NCBI GenBank assembly: GCA_947627825.1
Contig: CANQXO010000037.1
Coordinates: 1-11,841 of the forward strand
Origin: an uncultured Clostridia bacterium
GTDB lineage: Bacteria; Bacillota_A; Clostridia; TANB77; CAG-508
Direction of reading: 5' to 3'
DNA: 11,841 nucleotides
Part shown: positions 5,478 through 11,841 of the stretch, piece after piece
How positions within the stretch are numbered: position 1 is the first letter of the stretch
Layout of the letters: each line of letters opens with the position of its first letter
The notes under the pieces: model-generated
What the model was told of the DNA's origin: nothing
What the model saw: only the letters and a program-made list of their open reading frames with translations
The model's database searches: none
Made by a program: the position numbers and the translations under genes

Positions 5478-7463
5478 TTAATTCTTTATTACTAATTTGT
5501 CAAATTTACTATTTATATAACTCTCTAACTTAGTCATAAACTCATTAGATGGAATTTCTTTTTTTGCGACCATATCAAGTCCTTTTTCCCAACTAGCCGT
5601 AAGCTTAGGGTTTAGCATATCCGGCATTGAAGTGTGTACTATGTCGTAAATATACTCTCCTTTTTTTGTTGGAGTTATAATTTGTGTTTTTATGTTAATT
5701 TCAATGTATTTTATTTTTTCTAATTTTTTTATTATTTCTGCTCTGGTAGCACTGGTTCCTATTCCTGCACCTTTAATTTGCTCTCTTAATTCTTCATCTT
5801 CTATTAATTTGCCTGCGTTTTCCATTGCTAATATCATAGAACCTGAATTATATCTTGTTGGCGGTGTTGTTTCTGATTCTTTTATTTCATAATTATCTAC
5901 TATTAATTCTTCGCCTTTTTTCACATTAAAATCTATTGTTTTATTATCTTCTTTTTCATTTTCAGTTTTTTTATTAGCAATTTCCTCATCGTTCTCATCT
6001 AATTTGTTATTTTTTTCTGTTATATCTTTTTTAGTTTCTGGTCCTTTTAAAACGACCAAATACCCTCTTTTTATGCATACTTTGGAATTTGCATAAAATT
6101 TTTCTCCATCTACATTTATAGTTATATTTAATTTGTTATATTCTGCTGGTGGATAGAAAATTGCTAAAAATCTTTTTACTATTAAATTATAGACTTCCTT
6201 ATGCAACTGAGGTAACTTATCAAAATTTTCATATCCTTGTCCTGTTGGAATAATTGCATAATGGTCTGTTATTTTGCTGTCATTTACAAACTTTGTTTTA
6301 AGAAGATTGCATGAATATTTTTCTTCTTTCATTTGCTTTATAAATTCTTGAACTTCTTGATTTTTATAACCTCTTGCTATTCCATTTAAATTGTTTGTAA
6401 TTACTTTTGCTACTGCTGTTGAAAGAACTCTTGCATCAGTTCTAGGATAAGTTACAAGCTTTTTCTCATATAAATTTTGGATAATTTCTAGTGTTTGGTC
6501 AGGCTTTATTTTAAATCTTTTGGTACATTCATTTTGTACTTCTGCTAAATTAAAAAGTAATGGTGCATTTTCCTTTTGCTTAGATTTTTTTACTTCCTCT
6601 ACAATTGCATTTTTATCTTTTAGACTTAAAATAAACTCTTTAGCATCACTTTCCTTTTTGAAACCTGTCTCATTATATAGTTTTGTTGATTGCCAACTTT
6701 TTGAGCTTTCTGTTACTTTCCACTCTGCACTTAAAGTATTTTCTTTTTGATTTTGCTTAAGGAAATTTCCTGAAATTTTATAAAATGGTGTTTTTACAAA
6801 ATTTTTGATTTCTCTTTCTCTTTGAACTACCATACCTAAAACACAAGTCATTACTCTACCTACTGAAATAGAAGCTTTTTCCTCTCCTATAGATTTTGCT
6901 AATCTTCTTCCATAAATTATAGATAACATTCTTGAAAAATTTATGCCTATTAGATAGTCTTCCTTTGCTCTTAGATAGGCACTATCTGATAAACTGTCAT
7001 ACTCTGATAACAGTTTTGCTTCCTTTATTCCTCTTTTTATCTCCTCTTCGGTTTGAGAGTCTATCCAGATTCGTCTTTTTTCTTTTCCTTGAACATTTAT
7101 TTCTTGGTCTACTAGCCTATATATGTATTCTCCTTCTCTTCCCGAGTCGGTTGCAACATATATAGTATCTACATCTTCTCTAGTTATTTGACTTTTTATT
7201 ATTTCATATTGTTTTTCTACACCCTTTATTACTTCATATTTCCACTCATGTGGAATAAAAGGTAGGGTGTTTAATCTCCATACCTTAAGGTTTTCGTCAT
7301 ATTTTTCTGGATAACTCATAGTTACTAAATGTCCAACACACCAAGTAATTATCCAATCTTTTGACTCTATATAGCCATTTTTTCTTTGACCATTTTCTCC
7401 TATGACCTTTGCAAATTCCATTGCTACTGAAGGTTTTTCAGTTATTAATAATTTTTTGCTCAT
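5478..7463 (-). CDS. topB: DNA topoisomerase III
   Basis: A type IA topoisomerase that cuts one DNA strand through a tyrosine link, passes a strand and reseals; in bacteria it mainly decatenates replication and recombination intermediates. The Toprim domain covers residues 1-140, with LLITEKPSVA (E9) and VATDSGREGE (D106, E110). The active-site Tyr is Y339 in LVTYPRTD. Other family motifs are SVGRVMT near 200, HYAIIPT at 401-407, NSGSMILAMENAGK near 539-552 and GIGTSATR at 567-574. At 661 aa it has the core without C-terminal zinc fingers. Residues about 478-512 form a Lys/Glu/Asn-rich linker with no family similarity. The start is 4 nt after the stop of the SPFH gene and has no strong ribosome binding site of its own, suggesting translational coupling. 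Confidence 0.95.
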   Translation of the reverse strand: MSKKLLITEKPSVAMEFAKVIGENGQRKNGYIESKDWIITWCVGHLVTMSYPEKYDENLKVWRLNTLPFIPHEWKYEVIKGVEKQYEIIKSQITREDVDTIYVATDSGREGEYIYRLVDQEINVQGKEKRRIWIDSQTEEEIKRGIKEAKLLSEYDSLSDSAYLRAKEDYLIGINFSRMLSIIYGRRLAKSIGEEKASISVGRVMTCVLGMVVQREREIKNFVKTPFYKISGNFLKQNQKENTLSAEWKVTESSKSWQSTKLYNETGFKKESDAKEFILSLKDKNAIVEEVKKSKQKENAPLLFNLAEVQNECTKRFKIKPDQTLEIIQNLYEKKLVTYPRTDARVLSTAVAKVITNNLNGIARGYKNQEVQEFIKQMKEEKYSCNLLKTKFVNDSKITDHYAIIPTGQGYENFDKLPQLHKEVYNLIVKRFLAIFYPPAEYNKLNITINVDGEKFYANSKVCIKRGYLVVLKGPETKKDITEKNNKLDENDEEIANKKTENEKEDNKTIDFNVKKGEELIVDNYEIKESETTPPTRYNSGSMILAMENAGKLIEDEELREQIKGAGIGTSATRAEIIKKLEKIKYIEINIKTQIITPTKKGEYIYDIVHTSMPDMLNPKLTASWEKGLDMVAKKEIPSNEFMTKLESYINSKFDKLVIKN

Positions 7464-7467
7464 GTTT

Positions 7468-8205
7468 TTACTTGTTAGCTATTCCTTTTAATGCTTCTAA
7501 TCCTTCAATTGGAACAGCAAAAATTACTGTATTTGATTGGTCACTACTTAAATCATTTAGTGTAGCTAAAGTTCTTAAATGTAAAGCTCCTGGTGCTTGA
7601 CCTAACACTTGTGCTGCTTGAGCTAAGTTATTTGAAGCTTCAACTTCTCCTGCTGCTTTTGTTATAACTGCTTGTTTCTCTCTTTCAGCTTCAGCAACTT
7701 TTGCGATAACTCTTTTCATTTCTTCTGGTAAAGCAACATCTTTTAGTTCAACATTTTCTACTTTTATTCCCCATGGGTCTGTTGCTTCATCAACAATTTT
7801 GCATATTTCTGAGCTCAATTTATCTCTTTCTGATAATAATTCATCAAGTGATACTGAACCTACAATATTTCTCATTGTTGTTTGTGCTAATTGACTAACT
7901 GCATAATTAAAGTTTTCTACTGCTAAAACTGATTTTGAAGCATCAAATATTTTATAATAAAGTACAGCATTTATTTTGATAGATACATTGTCCTTTGTAA
8001 TTGCTTCTTGCTCTGGCACATCAACAGTTTTAGTTCTAACATCTACCTTTCTATATGAAAAAAATATAGGAAGTACAATATGCCATCCAGGTGATAGAAG
8101 CTTTCTAAACTTTCCAAATAAAAACAATACTCCTCTTTCATACTCGTTAATTTGTCTGATTGAGGCTAAGACTATAACCGCTATTACTATTAATAAATAT
8201 AACAT
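7468..8205 (-). CDS. SPFH/Band 7 membrane protein (slipin, stomatin-like)
   Basis: A stomatin-like scaffold protein that oligomerises at the membrane and is thought to organise membrane domains or regulate membrane proteases. The 245-aa sequence has an N-terminal membrane segment (residues 1-16), an SPFH domain at about 20-160 (YERGVLFLFGKF, LSPGWHIVLP, VDVPEQEAITKDNV, DPWGIKVENVELKDV) and a helical, charged stretch at about 161-200 (EMKRVIAKVAEAEREKQA). The end is short and hydrophobic, as in slipins. AAAGGAG lies 8 nt before the ATG. Slipin genes usually have an NfeD partner, but here the 3' neighbour, 4 nt away, is topB and no NfeD is present. It follows a terminator, so it probably starts its own transcript. 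Confidence 0.93.
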   Translation of the reverse strand: MLYLLIVIAVIVLASIRQINEYERGVLFLFGKFRKLLSPGWHIVLPIFFSYRKVDVRTKTVDVPEQEAITKDNVSIKINAVLYYKIFDASKSVLAVENFNYAVSQLAQTTMRNIVGSVSLDELLSERDKLSSEICKIVDEATDPWGIKVENVELKDVALPEEMKRVIAKVAEAEREKQAVITKAAGEVEASNNLAQAAQVLGQAPGALHLRTLATLNDLSSDQSNTVIFAVPIEGLEALKGIANK

Positions 8206-8248
8206 TTTATTTACTCCTTTAACTTTTTTAGTTTTTTGTAAGGTTTTA

Positions 8249-8277
8249 CCTATAAACTTAAATTAAAAAATATGCAA
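8249..8277 (-). promoter_or_regulatory. Weak candidate promoter for the SPFH-topB unit
   Basis: On the minus strand TTGCAT (8277-8272), a 17-nt spacer and TATAGG (8254-8249) lie about 45 nt before the SPFH start. The -35 is inside the 3' arm of the preceding terminator. The -10 is poor, so this is only a suggestion that the unit has its own promoter. Confidence 0.3.
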
Positions 8278-8332
8278 TAAAATTAAATGTTGAATTTTAT
8301 CTTTTGTAAAATTCCTATCTAATTTATTGCAT
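8265..8332 (-). terminator. Long hairpin terminator after the ferredoxin gene
   Basis: On the minus strand ATGCAATAAATT pairs with AATTTTATTGCAT (one bulge), and inside it GAATTTTA pairs perfectly with TAAAATTC around a 7-nt loop. ATTTTTT follows directly. It starts 8 nt after the ferredoxin stop codon and should close the lepB-holB-ricT-ferredoxin transcript. Confidence 0.75.
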
Positions 8333-8340
8333 AGTTTATT

Positions 8341-8511
8341 TTAGTCTTTTTGAGGTGCACCAACAGGACATATACCTGCACATGCTCCACATTCTACGCA
8401 TTTAGAAGAATCAATTTCATATTTATTGCTTCCTTCTGAAATACATTGTACTGGGCAAGATGCTGCACAAGCTCCACATTGTACGCAAGCGTCTGAAATT
8501 TTGTATGCCAT
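8341..8511 (-). CDS. 2[4Fe-4S] ferredoxin (56 aa)
   Basis: A small soluble electron carrier of the clostridial type with two [4Fe-4S] clusters. Both cluster motifs are complete: C9-x2-C12-x2-C15-x3-C19-P and C38-x2-C41-x2-C44-x3-C48-P, giving the family's internal two-fold symmetry; C23 is an extra cysteine. The ATG at 8511 is preferred over a GTG four codons upstream, because AGGTGGTG, the likely ribosome binding site, lies before the ATG and overlaps the GTG, and because MAYKISDAC is the usual family N-terminus. It follows ricT by 20 nt and precedes a strong terminator, so it is the last gene of that unit. It may serve general low-potential metabolism; a specific link to the Fe-S protein RicT is only inferred from position. 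Confidence 0.95.
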   Translation of the reverse strand: MAYKISDACVQCGACAASCPVQCISEGSNKYEIDSSKCVECGACAGICPVGAPQKD

Positions 8512-8531
8512 ATATTTCACCACCTTTCTAT

Positions 8532-9461
8532 TTATATTTCATCTTTGTCTGTATTCTTTTTATCGTATTTATCCATTTGTTCGATTTTTTCTAATTCTTT
8601 TAATTCCTCTGGGTCAATTTGGTCATCTTCTTTTTCGTCTTTCTTGCTATCTTTAATTATTTTAATATCTGAAGCGTTGAATTTTTTGAAATAATTGTTA
8701 CCTTCTTCGTCTTTAAATTTAACTCTTATTAATTCTCTTAAAACTTCTACTGTTTCAACTACACCTTCCCCTTCTTCTGTTTTTACTATCGCTCCCGGAT
8801 GAGGTAACTTTTTCATTTTGTCTTCATAAACATCTTGCTCATATTTTAAGCAACACATAAGTCTTCCACAACTTCCTGTTATTTTAGCAGTATTTAGTGA
8901 TAAGTTTTGTTCTTTTGCCATTTTTATTGATACAGAATCAAAATCATTTAAAAATGAACAACAGCATAATTCCCTTCCGCAGATTCCATTTCCACCTAAT
9001 CTTTTAATTTGGTCTCTAACTCCAATTTGTCTTAATTCTATTCTTGTTTTATATATAGAAGCTAAATCCTTTACTAAGTCTCTAAAGTCTACTCTGCCCT
9101 CTGCTGTAAAGTAAAATATCAATTTTGAATTGTCAAACAAATATCTAGTTTCAACTAGTTCCATATCAAGTTTATGCTCTTTTATTTTTTTCTTGCAAGT
9201 TTCTAAAGCTTCTTTTTCTTTTTTTTGATTTTCTTGTTCATGCTTTATGTCTTCTTCCACTGCTTTTTTTATTATCTTTTTAAAAGGTTCTTTTTGTTTG
9301 CTTTCATCTACTTTTCGATTGACAACTGCAACAGTTCCTAGTTCTTTTCCCATAACGGTTTCAACTATTACGCTGTCTCCTAGTTTTAGTTCAAAATTAG
9401 CTGGGTCAAAAAAATATATCTTTCCCGGCTTTCTAAACCTAACTCCTACAATATTTTTCAT
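8532..9461 (-). CDS. ricT: PSP1 domain protein RicT/YaaT
   Basis: In Bacillus subtilis RicT (YaaT) forms the Fe-S-containing Ric complex with RicA (YmcA) and RicF (YlbF), which directs RNase Y maturation of mRNAs and affects sporulation, competence and biofilm formation. The 309-aa product has the conserved start (IVGVRFRKPGKIYFF, residues 4-18), a charged coiled-coil-like insert at 50-100, and the PSP1 core at about 100-210. The core has the cysteine motifs GICGRELCCCSF (C161, C166-168) and GSCGRLMCCLKYE (C198, C203, C204), which fit [4Fe-4S] ligation. After about residue 270 the tail is Asp/Glu/Lys-rich and probably disordered. AAAGGAAG precedes the ATG by about 5 nt. The holB-ricT order matches that of B. 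subtilis. ricA and ricF are not in this window. Confidence 0.95.
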   Translation of the reverse strand: MKNIVGVRFRKPGKIYFFDPANFELKLGDSVIVETVMGKELGTVAVVNRKVDESKQKEPFKKIIKKAVEEDIKHEQENQKKEKEALETCKKKIKEHKLDMELVETRYLFDNSKLIFYFTAEGRVDFRDLVKDLASIYKTRIELRQIGVRDQIKRLGGNGICGRELCCCSFLNDFDSVSIKMAKEQNLSLNTAKITGSCGRLMCCLKYEQDVYEDKMKKLPHPGAIVKTEEGEGVVETVEVLRELIRVKFKDEEGNNYFKKFNASDIKIIKDSKKDEKEDDQIDPEELKELEKIEQMDKYDKKNTDKDEI

Positions 9462-9491
9462 TTATACTTCCTTTCATCAATGAGCTCTATC

Positions 9492-10358
9492 TTAGTGTAT
9501 AATTGTTTTGCTTTCTTTCCATATATTCATTAATAAGTAATCAATGCACATATCATAATTATTATTAGCAAGTATTTTTCTTTTTGTTTTTTCCACAACT
9601 TCTACACAATTTATGTATTTTTTTTCAAATAATATTATATTTAAGTATTCTAATATACTTATTATATCATCTTTACTATCATAAAGTAAATCACATTCTG
9701 TAAATAATTGTACTAAACTTCCATTTGATAAAATATTTACTATATTCTCTAAAGCTCTATATTGTTCTTTTCTTTTTTCAAAGTCCTCGGCATTTTCCAT
9801 ACTGCCTTCAAGTAATTTTATATATTCAGAATCTAAATTTGGCATTATTTGTTTTATTTCATCGTCAGTTAATTTTTCAAATTTTACAATTAGGCATCTT
9901 GATTTGATTGTCGGTAATATTTTACTTTCATTTGATACTATTAAAATAATTATTGCGTATTGAGGAGGTTCTTCTAAAGTTTTTAATAAACAGTTTTGCG
10001 CTTCTTCACTCATACAATCTGCTTCGTCTATTATATACACTTTTTTGCTTGATATTATAGGCTTTTCAGCAATTTTTTCTTGCATTTTTCTTATCTGTTC
10101 TACCTTAATTGATTTGCCTTCAGGTGCAATTTCGGTATAATCAGGATTAGAACTTGCATCAAACTTTATACAAGAGTTGCATTTTTCGGTTTCTCCTACA
10201 TTTAAGCACAGTACATTTTTGGCAAAGTCTTTTGCAAAAAGTTTTTTTCCAACTCCTGACTTTCCCAAAAACATATAACTATGTGAAACATTTTTTGTTT
10301 GTATTGCTGTTTTTAAGAATTCTTTTATTTTATTATTTCCAACTATATTTTCAAACAA
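9492..10358 (-). CDS. holB: DNA polymerase III delta prime subunit
   Basis: Part of the clamp-loader complex that puts the sliding beta clamp on DNA at the replication fork. From the TTG at 10358 (288 aa) the sequence begins MFENIVGNNKIKEFL, the typical delta-prime N-terminus. GGAGG is 5 nt before this codon. An upstream TTG at 10370 would add only four residues and runs into that site, so it is less likely. The AAA+ features are Walker A GKSGVGKK (32-39), Walker B VYIIDEAD (107-114), an SRC motif (153-155) and the helical collar region after about 200. The zinc module shows only three cysteines (C51, C60, C63) instead of the common four. It starts 16 nt after lepB ends and is followed by ricT after 30 nt. 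Confidence 0.93.
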   Translation of the reverse strand: MFENIVGNNKIKEFLKTAIQTKNVSHSYMFLGKSGVGKKLFAKDFAKNVLCLNVGETEKCNSCIKFDASSNPDYTEIAPEGKSIKVEQIRKMQEKIAEKPIISSKKVYIIDEADCMSEEAQNCLLKTLEEPPQYAIIILIVSNESKILPTIKSRCLIVKFEKLTDDEIKQIMPNLDSEYIKLLEGSMENAEDFEKRKEQYRALENIVNILSNGSLVQLFTECDLLYDSKDDIISILEYLNIILFEKKYINCVEVVEKTKRKILANNNYDMCIDYLLMNIWKESKTIIH

Positions 10359-10374
10359 GCTTCCCTCCAACTAA

Positions 10375-11064
10375 CTATTCTACTTTTCCAAACTTATTAA
10401 ATGGGAAAAATCTTAATACTACTTTACTTTCTATTTTTTCTAATGGAATACAGCCAAGTTCTCTACAATCTTTTGAATTTGGTCTATTATCACCCATAGC
10501 AAATACATAATTTTCTGGAACAATAAAATCTCTACATGGTCCAGTTGCTGGAGTTTTTACACTTGGGTTTAGATAACTTTCTTTAAGTTCCTCTCCATTT
10601 ATATATACTTTATCATCTTTTATTTCAATGTGTTCACCTGGAAGTCCTATTACTCTTTTTATATAACTAGTCTTATTAATTTCTAGTACATAATAGACAA
10701 ATTTATTCCATAATCCTTTTGGCTCATAATCATAATGTGCTTTTGGACTTTCATAATCTTCTTCTAACGCTATTGATGGAGCTTCAAAAGTTATTATATC
10801 TCCTCTTTCTGGTAACCTTTTAGCTGTTTTATCTATTCTGCTTAAAATCAATCTATCGTTTTGAACAAGCGTAGGATACATTGAACTCATTTTTACTACT
10901 GTTGGAGTTCCTATATAATATTTTATAAGTAATGCAATTATAACTGCAATTACTACACAATACACCCATTCTAACATATTCTTTACCCTACTTTTATATA
11001 TGTTATTTTTATTATCTTCATCTTCTGGTCTTTCAGTTGATTTTTCTTTATTTTCTTCTTCCAT
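10375..11064 (-). CDS. lepB: Signal peptidase I
   Basis: This membrane-bound serine protease removes signal peptides from exported proteins. The 229-aa protein has a very charged cytoplasmic tail (residues 1-29), one membrane segment (about 32-51) and an external catalytic domain. The nucleophile is S61 in MSSMYPTL and the general base is K136 in SYIKRVIGLPGE. The GDNR box at 191-194 is followed by NSKDCR, where most relatives have NSxDSR, so C200 replaces a conserved serine. Between the two catalytic boxes there is an acidic, Tyr-rich stretch at about 95-125. AAAGGA lies about 10 nt before the ATG. The gene stands before holB, where B. subtilis has yaaR, and may be co-transcribed with holB, ricT and the ferredoxin gene. 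Confidence 0.96.
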   Translation of the reverse strand: MEEENKEKSTERPEDEDNKNNIYKSRVKNMLEWVYCVVIAVIIALLIKYYIGTPTVVKMSSMYPTLVQNDRLILSRIDKTAKRLPERGDIITFEAPSIALEEDYESPKAHYDYEPKGLWNKFVYYVLEINKTSYIKRVIGLPGEHIEIKDDKVYINGEELKESYLNPSVKTPATGPCRDFIVPENYVFAMGDNRPNSKDCRELGCIPLEKIESKVVLRFFPFNKFGKVE

Positions 11065-11125
11065 TGTTTATGGTTCCTTTCTTGCACTTTCAAAAAATTA
11101 ACAATCTTTTTCTCTTGCAACAAAT
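11065..11125 (-). other. 61-bp gap between the kinase gene and lepB
   Basis: No terminator hairpin and no clear promoter are visible here, only the lepB ribosome binding site near the left end. This leaves open whether lepB is read from the kinase operon or from a weak local promoter. Confidence 0.5.
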
Positions 11126-11841
11126 TTAATGGTTTCTTTCTTTAACTGGAATTCTGATTACAACTTCTGTTCCCTTTCCTAGTGTACTTTTTACATTAAT
11201 ACTTCCTTTATTTTGCTCAATTATTTCTTTAGCAATTGAAAGTCCTAAACCTGTTCCTCCAAGTTGTCTTGACCTTGCTTTATCTACTCTGTAGAATCTT
11301 TCAAATATTTTATCTATATCTTCCTTTGGAATTCCAATTCCACTGTCTTTAATTTTTATATATGCATCATTATGTACGAAACCTACATAAATTGATATTT
11401 TTCCACCATCTGGAGTATATTTTACACTATTACTTATTATATTTATTATTACTCTTTCTATTCCATCTTTATCAGCCTCAACAGGTGGTACATCTGCTGT
11501 AACAAAACATTCCATGTCTTGTTTTCTCTTTTTTACTTCTATTTCAAACTTTTCACTACATTTTTTAGCTAGCTCTCCTAGGTCAAATTCGGTGACTTTG
11601 CTTTTCTCTCTTGCATTATCATATTTAGATAATATAAGCAAATCTTGTACTAATTTTTCCATTCTATCTGCATTATCATTTATTATTCCCAAAAAATGTT
11701 TTTCTGTTTCTTTATCACAGTCTCCTTCTAGTAGTGTTTCTGAAAAACCTTTTATTGAAGTTAGTGGAGTTTTTAATTCATGTGAAACATCTGCAACAAA
11801 TTCTTTTCTCATATCATCTAGTCTAACATGTTCTGTAATGT
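11126..11841 (-). CDS. Sensor histidine kinase, C-terminal catalytic part (runs off right edge)
   Basis: The C-terminal 237 residues of a two-component sensor kinase. The frame stays open to the right edge (ITEHVRLDDMRKEF precedes the H box), so an internal ATG at 11812 is not the true start; the sensor domain, membrane segments and probably the partner response-regulator gene lie outside. The dimerisation/phosphoacceptor domain has FVADVSHELKTPLTSIKGF, with the His of SHELKTP as phosphorylation site. The ATPase domain shows the N box NIISNSVKYTPDGG, G1 DSGIGIP, F box FERFYRVD and G2 GGTGLGLSIA. This arrangement is typical of PhoR/ResE/WalK-like class I kinases, but the missing half is needed to name it. 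The protein ends cleanly at a TAA 61 nt before lepB. Confidence 0.95.
   Translation of the reverse strand, partial: ITEHVRLDDMRKEFVADVSHELKTPLTSIKGFSETLLEGDCDKETEKHFLGIINDNADRMEKLVQDLLILSKYDNAREKSKVTEFDLGELAKKCSEKFEIEVKKRKQDMECFVTADVPPVEADKDGIERVIINIISNSVKYTPDGGKISIYVGFVHNDAYIKIKDSGIGIPKEDIDKIFERFYRVDKARSRQLGGTGLGLSIAKEIIEQNKGSINVKSTLGKGTEVVIRIPVKERNH

Noticed and set aside
7123..7164. TopB Toprim motif TDSGREGE read as loss of a metal-binding aspartate
   Set aside because: Many Firmicutes TopB proteins have TDAGREGE at this position, so Gly in place of the second Asp is ordinary for the family.
7976..8266. Plus-strand open frame over the SPFH gene start
   Set aside because: It lies antisense to a recognised SPFH gene and shows no family motif or upstream ribosome binding site.
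10154..10510. 118-aa plus-strand open frame over holB and lepB
   Set aside because: It is antisense to two clearly recognised genes and crosses both; the composition is that of a shadow frame.

Overview
This is an AT-rich stretch of a spore-forming low-G+C Gram-positive bacterium, most likely a member of the Clostridia (Bacillota). The clues are a Firmicutes-type rpoB with a UUG start, a Coat_F-family spore coat protein, the holB-ricT gene pair typical of Firmicutes, a clostridial-type 2[4Fe-4S] ferredoxin, strong GGAGG ribosome binding sites and A/T-rich wobble positions. I could not run any database search, so the placement stops at that level.

Layout from left to right. Positions 1-2574 (minus) hold the first 858 codons of rpoB, which runs off the left edge. 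Positions 2575-2955 hold no gene. They carry a near-perfect housekeeping promoter, an intrinsic-terminator-like hairpin and a second, weaker promoter in front of rpoB. Positions 2956-3636 (minus) encode a protein with an M15-like domain and a peptidoglycan-binding domain. Positions 3842-4293 (plus) encode two small helical proteins, the second of the CotF spore-coat family; this is the only plus-strand coding in the window. A two-way terminator at 4367-4409 separates them from the leftward block.

The leftward block (minus strand, read from the right edge) is: the catalytic end of a sensor histidine kinase, lepB (signal peptidase I), holB (DNA polymerase III delta prime), ricT (PSP1/YaaT), a small ferredoxin and a terminator; then an SPFH/slipin membrane protein, topB (topoisomerase III) and a membrane-anchored M23 peptidase. 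Short gaps (about 4-60 nt) suggest one transcription unit from lepB to the ferredoxin, possibly entered from the kinase gene. A second unit covers SPFH-topB, and the M23 gene has its own promoter.

The most useful corrections to a naive annotation are these. The M23 gene is really about 331 aa with a membrane anchor, but no ATG, GTG or TTG lies behind its ribosome binding site, so automatic calling would cut it to 129 aa. The starts of holB, the ferredoxin and the M15-like gene should be moved inwards. The rpoB leader looks like an attenuator or small-RNA locus, and rpoB is not preceded by rplJ-rplL. I found no CRISPR array, tRNA, rRNA, insertion sequence or phage structural gene.
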